Origin: Comamonadaceae bacterium
GTDB taxonomy: Bacteria; Pseudomonadota; Gammaproteobacteria; Burkholderiales; Burkholderiaceae_C
Reading direction: 5' to 3'
DNA length: 35,811 nt
NCBI GenBank assembly: GCA_947455935.1
Contig: CANGPV010000013.1
Span: 1-35,811 of the forward strand
Positions 27,443 to 35,135 of the stretch are shown here, piece by piece. Below the pieces are notes generated by a model, which searched no databases, had not been told where the DNA came from, and worked only from the letters and a program-made list of their open reading frames with translations. The position numbers were made by a program, and so were the translations under genes. Numbering within the stretch: the first letter of the stretch is position 1; each line of letters opens with the position of its first letter.

Positions 27443-28543
27443 TCAGGCCTCTTGCATGAGGGGGATGATCTTGGCGGTCTGCTCCTTGGTCACCATGGCA
27501 TCCATGAGGCGACGTGCTCTGACAGCACCCGCATCGATATTGAGGTTGTGAAACGACAGATCAGGGTGATCCACCAAAGCTTGTTGTTGCGCTTCCAAAA
27601 CGGCTTCGTCTTCACGGAATATCTTCGATACACCTTCGCGCAGTTGGTGAGTCAAGGCCTGTTCGTCCAAGCAATAGTTGCGTGCAAAGGCCCAAAAATA
27701 GTGGCAATTTCCCTCGTCAGCCGGGGTGATGGTGTTGAGCACAAAGCCGTTCACGCCTTGGCTGCGGTCACCCGCTTGGTCACCATGGGGCACTGCGCCA
27801 GAGCCTGTGGGTGCCACACCCACATCGATGGTGACGGTGCAAGGTGCTTCAAAGCGAATGATTTGCCAGCGATCCACCGGTCCCGTGTACTTGCGCGCTT
27901 GCTGGATTTGCGAGGCCCAAAATGGCGGCGCTTCGATGTTTTCCATCCAGCGTGTGACGGTCACATGCTTGTCGTCATGGGTGACTTGAAACGGTGCTTC
28001 CACCACCGCTTCATTCCCAATGCTCGAGCCATGCACATACGTCTCGTGGGTCAGGTCCATCAAGTTGTCAATCACCAAGCGGTAATCGCATTTGACCGTG
28101 ATCAATTTGCCATCAGCTGCCCATGCAGGGTCGTGATTCCAATGCATATCGGGCACCAAGGACGGATCGGCCAAAGCGGGGTCACCCATCCACAGCCAAA
28201 TGAAGCGATGTTTTTCCACCAAAGGAAAACTGCGCACACAAGCCGAAGGGTTCAATTTCTGCAAACTGGGCATGCGCACGCACTGTCCTTGTGGGTTGTA
28301 GACCAGCCCGTGGTAGCCGCAAACCACATCGTCACCCTCCAAACGCCCCAAGGACAAAGGCAACAAGCGATGCCAGCAGGCATCGTGCAAAGCCACGGCT
28401 TGGCCATCGGTCCGCCGGTACAACACCAATTTCTGCTTGCAAATGGTTCGCGCCAACAAACTGCGCCCCACCTCGACGTCATAAGCAGCGGCATACCAAG
28501 CGTTCAATGGGAAGGAACGGTTGTGGTTGTCAAAGGTATTCAT
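27443..28543 (-). CDS. vanA: Rieske aromatic oxygenase, vanillate O-demethylase oxygenase subunit-like
   Basis: A 366-residue Rieske non-haem iron oxygenase that would demethylate vanillate to protocatechuate with release of formaldehyde. The Rieske ligands are C56 and H58 (ACWHRLLPLSLG) and C75 and H78 (CGYHGLVYNP). The mononuclear iron site shows D163, H166 and H171 in LMDLTHETYVHG. Length and N-terminus FPLNAWYAAAYDVE fit the VanA group. A partner reductase (VanB) is needed but not found here. No Shine-Dalgarno sequence precedes the ATG; a palindrome begins three bases upstream. Other methoxy-aromatic or related substrates are possible. Confidence 0.83.
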   Translation of the reverse strand: MNTFDNHNRSFPLNAWYAAAYDVEVGRSLLARTICKQKLVLYRRTDGQAVALHDACWHRLLPLSLGRLEGDDVVCGYHGLVYNPQGQCVRMPSLQKLNPSACVRSFPLVEKHRFIWLWMGDPALADPSLVPDMHWNHDPAWAADGKLITVKCDYRLVIDNLMDLTHETYVHGSSIGNEAVVEAPFQVTHDDKHVTVTRWMENIEAPPFWASQIQQARKYTGPVDRWQIIRFEAPCTVTIDVGVAPTGSGAVPHGDQAGDRSQGVNGFVLNTITPADEGNCHYFWAFARNYCLDEQALTHQLREGVSKIFREDEAVLEAQQQALVDHPDLSFHNLNIDAGAVRARRLMDAMVTKEQTAKIIPLMQEA

Positions 28544-28545
28544 GG

Positions 28546-28562
28546 ATACAAATTGTATACAT
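28546..28562. promoter_or_regulatory. Palindromic operator candidate next to vanA
   Basis: ATACAA-A-TTGTAT at 28546-28558 overlaps a second palindrome, TGTATACA at 28554-28561. GTATAC cores are recognised by some FCD-type GntR regulators (MatR sites are one example), and such a regulator is encoded directly after vanA. The site ends three bases before the vanA start codon. Confidence 0.5.
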
Positions 28563-28614
28563 AAAGTGAATATTTACCTGTTTATCCATATTTTTATAAG
28601 GATTTAAACGATTC

Positions 28615-28624
28615 CTGTATACCT
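28615..28624. promoter_or_regulatory. Second GTATAC site, near the core-MetE gene
   Basis: CTGTATACCT carries the same GTATAC hexamer as the site beside vanA, 62 bases away and about six helical turns apart. It lies about 43 bases before the start codon of the divergent gene. A shared regulator acting on both promoters is plausible. Confidence 0.4.
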
Positions 28625-28666
28625 AACAAGAGGTTAGCATCCAAGTATTCACCACTTGGAGCTCAC

Positions 28667-29785
28667 ATGACCGTACCTCATATCCCCGCTCGTTACGACC
28701 ACGTTGGTAGCTTTTTGCGCCCCGCCTACCTGTTGGAAGCCCGTGAGCAAAAGGCCAAGGGCCAGATCACCCCCGAACAACTGCGGGTGGTGGAAGACAA
28801 AGCCATCACGGAAATCGTGAAGTTTCAAGAGGAAGTGGGCCTCAAATCCATCACCGACGGCGAATTCCGACGCACCTACTTCCACATCGACTTTTTGGAG
28901 CAAATGGGCGGCGTGAAAACCGATATTCCAGTCACCATCGAGCGACCCGACGGCACCCAAGAACTGGCACCCCCGGTCATCCGTGTGATCGACAAAGTTC
29001 GCCATGTGAAAGACATCCAACTGGCCGACTTCAATTACCTGAAGTCGCAAATTGCCGCGGGCAGCACGCCCAAGGTGACCATCCCCTCGCCCACCATGTT
29101 GCATTTCCGAGGCGGCCGCGCTGGCATCAGCAAAGACGCTTACCCCGAACTCGACCCCGCGTTTTACGACGATGTAGCCAAAGCCTATGGCGACGAGTTG
29201 CGCAGCCTGTCCGCTGCGGGTTGCAACTATGTGCAAATGGACGACACCAATTTGGCTTACCTGTGCGACGACAAAATGCGTGAAGCCGCCAGAGCCCGAG
29301 GCGATGACCCCAATGAATTGCCACACCGCTACGCGGCCTTCATCAACAAAGTGGTGGCCCAAAAACCGGCGGGCATGACCTTGGCCATGCACCTGTGCCG
29401 TGGCAACTTCAAGAGCACCCACGCCGCAGCAGGAAACTATGAACCTGTGGCCGAAGCGCTGCTCTCTGAGATGAACATTGATGCGTATTTCTTGGAATAC
29501 GACGATGACCGCAGCGGCGATTTCCGCCCCTTGCGCTTCTTGGCCAAAGACAAACTGGTGGTGCTTGGCTTGGTCACCACCAAATTTGGCGCCATGGAGA
29601 GCAAAGACAGCTTGAAGCGCAGGATCGACGAAGCGGCCAAATATGCACCGCTGTCTCAGTTGGCGCTTTCACCCCAATGCGGTTTTTCCAGCACCGTTCA
29701 CGGTAACAACATTGCGGTGGAAGACCAGCGCAACAAACTGCGCTTGGTGGTGGAAACCGCTCAAGAAGTGTGGGGCGACCTGTAA
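28667..29785 (+). CDS. Core-MetE-like (cobalamin-independent methionine synthase II family) methyltransferase
   Basis: A 372-residue zinc-dependent methyltransferase resembling only the C-terminal catalytic half of MetE. The zinc ligands of MetE can be matched: H242 and C244 in MHLCRGNF, E277 in YFLEYDDDRSG, and C338 in LSPQCGFSS. The N-terminal RYDHVGSFLRP and SITDGEFRR motifs are typical of this stand-alone family. A GGAG site precedes the ATG. It is divergent from vanA across 123 bases. It may transfer methyl groups to homocysteine or another thiol, but methyl donor and acceptor are unknown. Confidence 0.85.
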   Translation: MTVPHIPARYDHVGSFLRPAYLLEAREQKAKGQITPEQLRVVEDKAITEIVKFQEEVGLKSITDGEFRRTYFHIDFLEQMGGVKTDIPVTIERPDGTQELAPPVIRVIDKVRHVKDIQLADFNYLKSQIAAGSTPKVTIPSPTMLHFRGGRAGISKDAYPELDPAFYDDVAKAYGDELRSLSAAGCNYVQMDDTNLAYLCDDKMREAARARGDDPNELPHRYAAFINKVVAQKPAGMTLAMHLCRGNFKSTHAAAGNYEPVAEALLSEMNIDAYFLEYDDDRSGDFRPLRFLAKDKLVVLGLVTTKFGAMESKDSLKRRIDEAAKYAPLSQLALSPQCGFSSTVHGNNIAVEDQRNKLRLVVETAQEVWGDL

Positions 29786-29787
29786 AA

Positions 29788-29810
29788 CCTCAGCCCACCA
29801 GGGCTTGAGG
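29788..29810 (-). terminator. Weak terminator between convergent genes
   Basis: CCTCAGCCC and GGGCTTGAGG form a nine-pair stem with one bulged T and an ACCA loop. On the minus strand the stem is followed by TTTT, so it may end transcription of the small membrane protein gene. There is no T run on the plus side. Confidence 0.4.
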
Positions 29811-29824
29811 CGGGGACGGGCGGC

Positions 29825-30013
29825 TTAGCGGCCGTCCAGCGGATTAGCCATGAGTTTTTTGCCAAAGTCGGGGTTGTCGCGAAGTTTGTTGTCACCCGGC
29901 TTGTTGTCTAGCAAACTGCCGTTGAACAGCCAGCTTTTCAGTGCATAGGTTTGGGTGGCAAACAACACGACCAACATCACGAACAAAATAAAAATCAAGG
30001 TAGACGGGGACAT
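29825..30013 (-). CDS. Small single-pass membrane protein, unknown function
   Basis: A 62-residue protein with one N-terminal transmembrane helix (about residues 4-25, LIFILFVMLVVLFATQTYAL) and a short polar, Asp/Asn/Lys-rich C-terminal tail. The ATG at 30013 is chosen over one four codons upstream because GGAGGT stands six bases before it, one of the strongest ribosome-binding sites in the window. I do not recognise a family. It is transcribed alone and divergently from the DUF4188 gene. Confidence 0.6.
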   Translation of the reverse strand: MSPSTLIFILFVMLVVLFATQTYALKSWLFNGSLLDNKPGDNKLRDNPDFGKKLMANPLDGR

Positions 30014-30105
30014 TGGCACCTCCAACGGTCAAATGAAGTGAAAGTTTTTAAGCAAACGCCAGCTATTATGCTTATCTAGCAAGGGTTTGCAAAGAGGAAT
30101 TTCAT

Positions 30106-30573
30106 ATGGTGCTGAATGAAAAGGTCACCGCCCAATTGGATGGTGAATTTGTTGTTTTCCTGATCGGCATGCGCATCAACAAGCCTTGGATGCTGCACAA
30201 ATGGCTGCCCGTCACCAGCGCCATGGGTCGCATGTTGCCCGAGTTGTACCGCCAACCCGAGCTAGGTTTGCTGCACCACGAAATGTGGCTAGGACGCACA
30301 TTGATCTTGGTGCAGTACTGGCGCTCGATGAACCAATTGCTGGACTACGCTAAAGCCCGAGACTCACAGCACCTGCCCGCTTGGCAGGCTTTCAATAAAG
30401 CCATCGGCACGGACGGCAGCGTGGGCATTTGGCATGAAACCTACCAAGCCAGCCCGGGCACCTATGAGAATGTCTATGTCAACATGCCGCCATTTGGATT
30501 GGGCAAGGCCGCAACTTTGGTTCCAGCCAAGGGCGGGCTGCAAAGTGCCCAAGGAAGATTGCGCGGCGGATGA
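30106..30573 (+). CDS. DUF4188 family protein
   Basis: A 155-residue cytosolic protein. The pattern MVLNEKVTAQLDGEFVVFLIGMRIN, then HHEMWLGRTLILVQYWRSMNQLLDYA and GIWHETY, matches the DUF4188 group, which is thought to share the dimeric alpha-beta barrel fold of small haem-binding or monooxygenase-like proteins. No enzymatic role is established to my knowledge. An AGAGGA site lies eight bases before the ATG. It converges on the amidohydrolase gene seven bases away. Confidence 0.75.
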   Translation: MVLNEKVTAQLDGEFVVFLIGMRINKPWMLHKWLPVTSAMGRMLPELYRQPELGLLHHEMWLGRTLILVQYWRSMNQLLDYAKARDSQHLPAWQAFNKAIGTDGSVGIWHETYQASPGTYENVYVNMPPFGLGKAATLVPAKGGLQSAQGRLRGG

Positions 30574-30579
30574 CAGGCT

Positions 30580-31443
30580 TTAACCCAATCCCAACAAGCG
30601 CACTGCATTGCCCTTCAAGATGCCAGGCATCACCTCGGGTTTGAAGCCGGCCACCTCGAAATCTTTCATCCATCGCTCGGGTGTGATGAGCGGGTAGTCG
30701 CTGCCAAACAGCACACGGTCTTTCAACAAGGTGTTGGAATACTGAACAAGGCTTTTCGGGAAATATTTCGGGCTCCAACCCGAGAGGTCGATCCATACAT
30801 TGGGCTTGTGCATGGCCACACTCAGCGCCTCGTCCTGCCAAGGAAAACTAGGATGCGCCATGACAATTTGCATATCGCCCCAGTCGGCGGCCACCTCGTC
30901 CAAATGCATGGGGTTGCTGTAGGCCAATTTCAGGCCGCCGCCACAGCGCATGCCAGAGCCAATGCCGCTGTGGCCGGTGTGGAAAATAGCGGGCAGCTTG
31001 TGCGCATTGATCACCTCGTAGATGGGCCAAGCCATCTTGTCATAAGGGTGATAGCCCTGTACCGTGGGATGGAATTTGAAACCGCGAACGCCCTCCTCTT
31101 TGATCAGCCGTTCGGCTTCACGAGCGCCCATCTTGCCCTTGTGCGGGTCGATGCTGGCAAAAGCGATCATCATGTCGCTGTTGTCACGTGCGGCTTTGGC
31201 GATCTCTTCGTTAGGAATGCGCCGCCTGCCCATGTGCGACTCAGCGTCCACGGTGAACATCACCAAGCCGATCTTGCGCTCACGGTAATAGGCCACGGTT
31301 TCTTCAATGGTCGGGCGTCGGTCAGAGCCAAAGTACTTGTCGGCAGCGCGGTCGTATTCCTCGCCATAGTTGTCAAACGGGTTCCAACAACTCACCTCGG
31401 CGTGGGTGTGGATGTCAATGGCAATCAGGTGTTCGTGGTTCAT
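30580..31443 (-). CDS. Metal-dependent amidohydrolase (ACMSD/gamma-resorcylate decarboxylase-like)
   Basis: A 287-residue TIM-barrel hydrolase of the Amidohydro_2 family. Possible metal and catalytic residues are H12 and H14 (DIHTHAE), H125 (FKFHPT), H155/H158 (FHTGHSG), H197 (MAHPSFPW) and D249 (GSDYP). Family members decarboxylate or hydrolyse aromatic or muconate-type acids. It is divergent from the crotonase-Fcs pair across only 41 bases, which points to a shared role in hydroxycinnamate breakdown. AAGGA lies upstream at a wide spacing. The reaction is unknown. Confidence 0.8.
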   Translation of the reverse strand: MNHEHLIAIDIHTHAEVSCWNPFDNYGEEYDRAADKYFGSDRRPTIEETVAYYRERKIGLVMFTVDAESHMGRRRIPNEEIAKAARDNSDMMIAFASIDPHKGKMGAREAERLIKEEGVRGFKFHPTVQGYHPYDKMAWPIYEVINAHKLPAIFHTGHSGIGSGMRCGGGLKLAYSNPMHLDEVAADWGDMQIVMAHPSFPWQDEALSVAMHKPNVWIDLSGWSPKYFPKSLVQYSNTLLKDRVLFGSDYPLITPERWMKDFEVAGFKPEVMPGILKGNAVRLLGLG

Positions 31444-31484
31444 GGTCGAATAAGATCCTTTGCATTGACTATAACGACCACTTT

Positions 31485-32255
31485 ATGAACCCCGATCTAC
31501 AACTCGATATGCAAGGCGATGTGGCTGTGGTGCGCATCACCCGCACCGCCAAACGCAACGCTTTGAACGATGAACTCATCATTGCTTTGCGCCAGACCTT
31601 CGACAACTTTCCCAGCACCGCCAAAGCCGCCGTGTTGTGTGGTGATGGCGAGCATTTTTGCGCGGGGTTGGACCTGAGCGAACTGCAAAGCCGCGACGCG
31701 GGCGAAGGCATGCACCACTCCCGAATGTGGCACAGCGCTTTTGAGCGTATACAGTTTGGAACGGTACCCGTGGTCGCTGCCCTGCAAGGCGCGGTGGTGG
31801 GGGGTGGTTTGGAGTTGGCCGCGTCTTGCCATATTCGGGTGGCCGACGACACCACGTTTTACGCCCTGCCAGAAGGCACTCGCGGCATTTTTGTGGGCGG
31901 CGGCGGCGCGGTGCGCATCCCCAAGCTGATTGGTGTGGCTCGCATGACCGACATGATGATGACCGGTCGGGTCTATAACGCGGTAGACGGCGAACGTATT
32001 GGCTTCTCGCAATACCTGGTGCCCGCAGGCACGGCTTTTGATAAAGCCCTGGAGTTGGCCCAGCGTATTGCCGGCAATGCACCCTTGACCAACTATGCGC
32101 TCATGCACGCCCTGCCCCGCATTGCCGAACAAGCGGCCGACCATGGCTTTGTGACCGAGTCGCTGATGTCCTCCATCACCCAAGCTGCCCCCGAAGCCAA
32201 AGCCCGGGTAGAAGCTTTTTTGCAAGGCCGCGCTGCCAAAGTAGAAAACACATGA
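31485..32255 (+). CDS. Crotonase-family enoyl-CoA hydratase, partner of feruloyl-CoA synthase
   Basis: A 256-residue crotonase. The oxyanion-hole segments are HFCAGLDLSEL (about 58-67) and GAVVGGGLELA. Both catalytic glutamates of true enoyl-CoA hydratases are present, E110 in GGGLE and E130 in LPEGTRGIF. The Pseudomonas feruloyl-CoA hydratase/lyase has Ser at the first position, so this protein may hydrate without the lyase step, or may be a different type. Its stop overlaps the Fcs ATG by four bases. No Shine-Dalgarno sequence precedes the ATG. Confidence 0.82.
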   Translation: MNPDLQLDMQGDVAVVRITRTAKRNALNDELIIALRQTFDNFPSTAKAAVLCGDGEHFCAGLDLSELQSRDAGEGMHHSRMWHSAFERIQFGTVPVVAALQGAVVGGGLELAASCHIRVADDTTFYALPEGTRGIFVGGGGAVRIPKLIGVARMTDMMMTGRVYNAVDGERIGFSQYLVPAGTAFDKALELAQRIAGNAPLTNYALMHALPRIAEQAADHGFVTESLMSSITQAAPEAKARVEAFLQGRAAKVENT

Positions 32256-34108
32256 AGGCAGCACCCAGCTACCGCGCCATGCGCTATGGCATCACCCGCA
32301 TCCAGCGGGAAGAAACACCCCATGGCGTTCAGTATGTGCAAGCCGAGCAAGACCTGCACGACCACCCTCAGCGCATGACCGATAAGTTATTGCATTGGGC
32401 ACAGCACACGCCTGAGCGAACCCTGCTGGCCAGACGAGAACGCCTGCCCGATGGCAGCACCGGCGACTGGCAACACTTAAGCTACGGCCGCGCTTTGGCG
32501 GGAGCGCGGCGCATAGGTCAGGCCTTGTTGCAGCGCCAACTGAGCGCCGATAGGCCTGTGGTCATCTTGAGTGAAAACAGTTTGGAACATGCCATGCTGG
32601 CGCTGGGCTGCATGTTGGTGGGCCTGCCTTACTGCCCTGTGTCACCCGCTTACTCCACGGTCAGCCAAGACTTCGACAAACTTCGCCATATCTTGCGCAC
32701 GCTCACACCAGGCTTGGTGTTCGCCACTGACGCTCAAAAGTATGGCCCTGCCATCGCCGCCACGGTGCCCAGCGATGTCGAGGTGGTGATCAGCCTTGGC
32801 AAGCTCAACCACAGAGAACACACCCCTTTGGGCGCTTTGTTTGATACGCCAGACACCGCTGAAGTGGACGAGGCGATAGCCACCACAGGCCCTGACACCA
32901 TTGTTAAATTTTTATTCACCTCAGGCTCGACCAATATGCCCAAGGGTGTCATCAACACGCATGGCATGTGGTGCGCCAACCAACAACAAATGTGGCAATC
33001 CATGCCTGTGCTGGGCGAGTCCCCTCCCGTGCTGGTGGACTGGCTGCCGTGGAACCACACCTTTGGCGGCAACCACAACATCGGCCTCACCTTGTTCCAT
33101 GGTGGCTCTCTCTATATTGATGACGGCAAACCCGTGCCCGCCCTCATGGGTGAAACCCTGCGCAACCTGCGCGAAGTCGCACCCACGGTGTATTTCAATG
33201 TGCCCACAGGGCTGGAAGCCATCGCCAACGCCATGCACACGGATGAGGTTCTGAGGCGCAATTTACTTAGCCGCTTGCGCATGTTTTTTTACTCGGGTGC
33301 TGCCTTGGCGCAGCCTATTTGGGACAGCCTGCATGCCGCCCAAGAGCGTGAACTGGGCGAGCGCATTGTGATGGGAACGGGCTTGGGCATGACCGAGTCT
33401 GGACCCTTTGCTATTTTTGTTCCCCGCCCCGAGGTGCAGTCCGGTGACTTGGGGCTTCCCGCAGCGGGCATGCGCCTGAAACTGGTGCCCATGGGCGACA
33501 AGGTGGAGGTGCGCTACCAAGGGCCCAACATCACCCCCGGCTATTGGCGATCTCCCGAGGCCACCGCAGAGGCTTTCGATGAGGAAGGCTTCTTCAAAAG
33601 CGGCGACGCGGTGCGGTGGATTGACCCAGACAATATTCATTTCGGTTTGAAGTTTGACGGGCGAATCGCCGAAGATTTCAAACTGGCTACGGGTACCTTT
33701 GTGAGCGTCGGGCCACTCAGGGCCAAGATCATTGCAGCCGGTGCGCCCTTTGTGCAAGACGCGGTCATCACCGGTTTGAACATGAAAGAGGTCGGGGCCA
33801 TGCTGTTCACCACCCCCAAGGTGCGAGAGTTAGCAGGATTACCCAGCAACGCTGCCTTGGCTGAGGTTTTGCAGCATCCCAAGGTGCTGGCATATTTCCA
33901 AACCGTGTTGAACCAACTTGCCGCCAAGGCCACAGGCAGCGCCAACCGCGTGGCGCGCTTGTTGTTGCTTTCAGAACCTCCTTCTATCGACAAGGGCGAA
34001 GTCACCGACAAAGGCTCCATCAACCAACGAGCCGTGCTGAAACACCGCCATGACTTGGTCCATGACTTTCACAACAACCTCACACCCAACACGCTTTTGC
34101 CGCAATAA
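32252..34108 (+). CDS. fcs: Feruloyl-CoA synthase
   Basis: A 618-residue ANL-superfamily AMP-forming ligase that activates ferulate and probably p-coumarate or caffeate with CoA and ATP. The P-loop FLFTSGSTNMPKGVINTH is at 221-238. The WLPWNHTFGGNHNIGL segment, the GTGLGMTESGPF motif and the unusually short, atypical C-terminal domain are features of the Fcs group rather than of general acyl-CoA synthetases. It is coupled to the crotonase by an ATGA overlap and followed 15 bases later by the Bug gene. It provides the entry step for hydroxycinnamates. Confidence 0.9.
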   Translation: MKAAPSYRAMRYGITRIQREETPHGVQYVQAEQDLHDHPQRMTDKLLHWAQHTPERTLLARRERLPDGSTGDWQHLSYGRALAGARRIGQALLQRQLSADRPVVILSENSLEHAMLALGCMLVGLPYCPVSPAYSTVSQDFDKLRHILRTLTPGLVFATDAQKYGPAIAATVPSDVEVVISLGKLNHREHTPLGALFDTPDTAEVDEAIATTGPDTIVKFLFTSGSTNMPKGVINTHGMWCANQQQMWQSMPVLGESPPVLVDWLPWNHTFGGNHNIGLTLFHGGSLYIDDGKPVPALMGETLRNLREVAPTVYFNVPTGLEAIANAMHTDEVLRRNLLSRLRMFFYSGAALAQPIWDSLHAAQERELGERIVMGTGLGMTESGPFAIFVPRPEVQSGDLGLPAAGMRLKLVPMGDKVEVRYQGPNITPGYWRSPEATAEAFDEEGFFKSGDAVRWIDPDNIHFGLKFDGRIAEDFKLATGTFVSVGPLRAKIIAAGAPFVQDAVITGLNMKEVGAMLFTTPKVRELAGLPSNAALAEVLQHPKVLAYFQTVLNQLAAKATGSANRVARLLLLSEPPSIDKGEVTDKGSINQRAVLKHRHDLVHDFHNNLTPNTLLPQ

Positions 34109-34123
34109 AGAAAGACCAGCACT

Positions 34124-35125
34124 ATGAAACACAACACGCCTACGCGCCGCCGCGCCCTTCAAGCCCTTGGCATGCCTTTGCTCGCCCCTTGGGCAGCCCA
34201 GGCGCAAAACACTTTGCCACAGGAACAGGTGAAGATCGTGTGCGGTTTTCCTGCAGGCGGCACCGCCGACACCACCAGCCGTCGTGTGGCCGACAAACTG
34301 GGTGGCAGCGGTTTCAGTCGAAACAACGGCGTGGTGGAAAACAAAACCGGTGCGGGTGGGCGCATTGCCATCGAGACCGTGAAAAACGCCGCACCCGATG
34401 GCAGCACCTTGTTGCTCAGCGCTTATTCCATGCTGCTGATCTATCCCCACATCTATAAATCCTTGAGCTATGACCCCTTCAAAGATTTTGCACCGGTGTC
34501 CATAGCCTCCGTGCTTTCACATGGATTGGCAGTGGGTCCCATGGTGCCGGGCAGTGTGAAGAACGTGAAAGACTTTCTGGCGTGGTGCAAAGCCAATCCT
34601 GATCTTGCCAATTACGGCTCCCCCGCCGCTGGCTCTACGCCGCACTTTTTAGGTGCATTGCTCAGCTTGGAAAGCGGGGTCCCCATGCAACACGTGGCTT
34701 ACCGCGGTTCGGTGCCAGGTGTCTCCGACGTCATTAGCGGCCAGATTCCCGCCATGTTCACGCCACACGGCGACTTTTTGGCCAATCACCGTGCGGGCAA
34801 ATTGCGCATACTCGCCACCTCGGGCAAACAACGCTCCGTGTTCGTGCCCGACATTCCCACCTTTGCCGAACAAGGTTTCAGCGATTTAACGGTTGAGGAG
34901 TGGTTCGGTTTTTTTGCGCCAGCCAAAACACCCCCCAAGGTAGTGGCTGCAGCCAACGCCGCCATCAACAACGCCTTGAAGGACAAGGGCGTGATCGACA
35001 GCTTGGCGCTGCAAGGCTTGTCCACCTTAGGCAGCAGCCCCGAGGAGATGGCCAAAGACATGCGCCGCCTCTACGAGCAATGGGGCCCCATCGTCAAGCG
35101 CATCGGCTTTACCGCTGAGTCTTAA
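34124..35125 (+). CDS. Bug/TctC-family periplasmic solute-binding protein
   Basis: A 333-residue tripartite-tricarboxylate-transporter binding protein. The N-terminus has a TRRRALQALG stretch, a possible Tat or Sec signal, with cleavage likely after AQA near residue 28. The mature part begins with VKIVCGFPAGGTADTTSR, and YGSPAAGSTPHF and VAYRGSVPGVSD are typical binding-cleft segments. It lacks linked membrane genes (TctA/TctB), as is common for Bug proteins. Its place 15 bases after fcs suggests capture of a hydroxycinnamate or related acid. Confidence 0.9.
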   Translation: MKHNTPTRRRALQALGMPLLAPWAAQAQNTLPQEQVKIVCGFPAGGTADTTSRRVADKLGGSGFSRNNGVVENKTGAGGRIAIETVKNAAPDGSTLLLSAYSMLLIYPHIYKSLSYDPFKDFAPVSIASVLSHGLAVGPMVPGSVKNVKDFLAWCKANPDLANYGSPAAGSTPHFLGALLSLESGVPMQHVAYRGSVPGVSDVISGQIPAMFTPHGDFLANHRAGKLRILATSGKQRSVFVPDIPTFAEQGFSDLTVEEWFGFFAPAKTPPKVVAAANAAINNALKDKGVIDSLALQGLSTLGSSPEEMAKDMRRLYEQWGPIVKRIGFTAES

Positions 35126-35135
35126 AGCCTCAGCG
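35113..35135. terminator. Inverted repeat over the convergent gene ends
   Basis: CGCTGAG at 35113-35119 pairs perfectly with CTCAGCG at 35129-35135 across a nine-base loop that carries the Bug stop codon. It lacks a T run on both sides, so it may be a weak bidirectional hairpin rather than a true terminator. Confidence 0.35.

Noticed and set aside
27452-28564. Open frame of 370 codons on the plus strand opposite vanA
   Set aside because: VanA has all Rieske and iron ligands in the other strand; the antisense product has no recognisable domain and is rich in His/Gln/Val, as expected from reversed coding bias.
30064-30069. TATTAT as a -10 element for the DUF4188 gene
   Set aside because: No acceptable -35 hexamer at the right distance and no extended -10 TG; not strong enough to list.
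31497-32264. Open frame of 255 codons on the minus strand opposite the crotonase
   Set aside because: The crotonase motifs and the coupling to fcs show the plus strand is coding.
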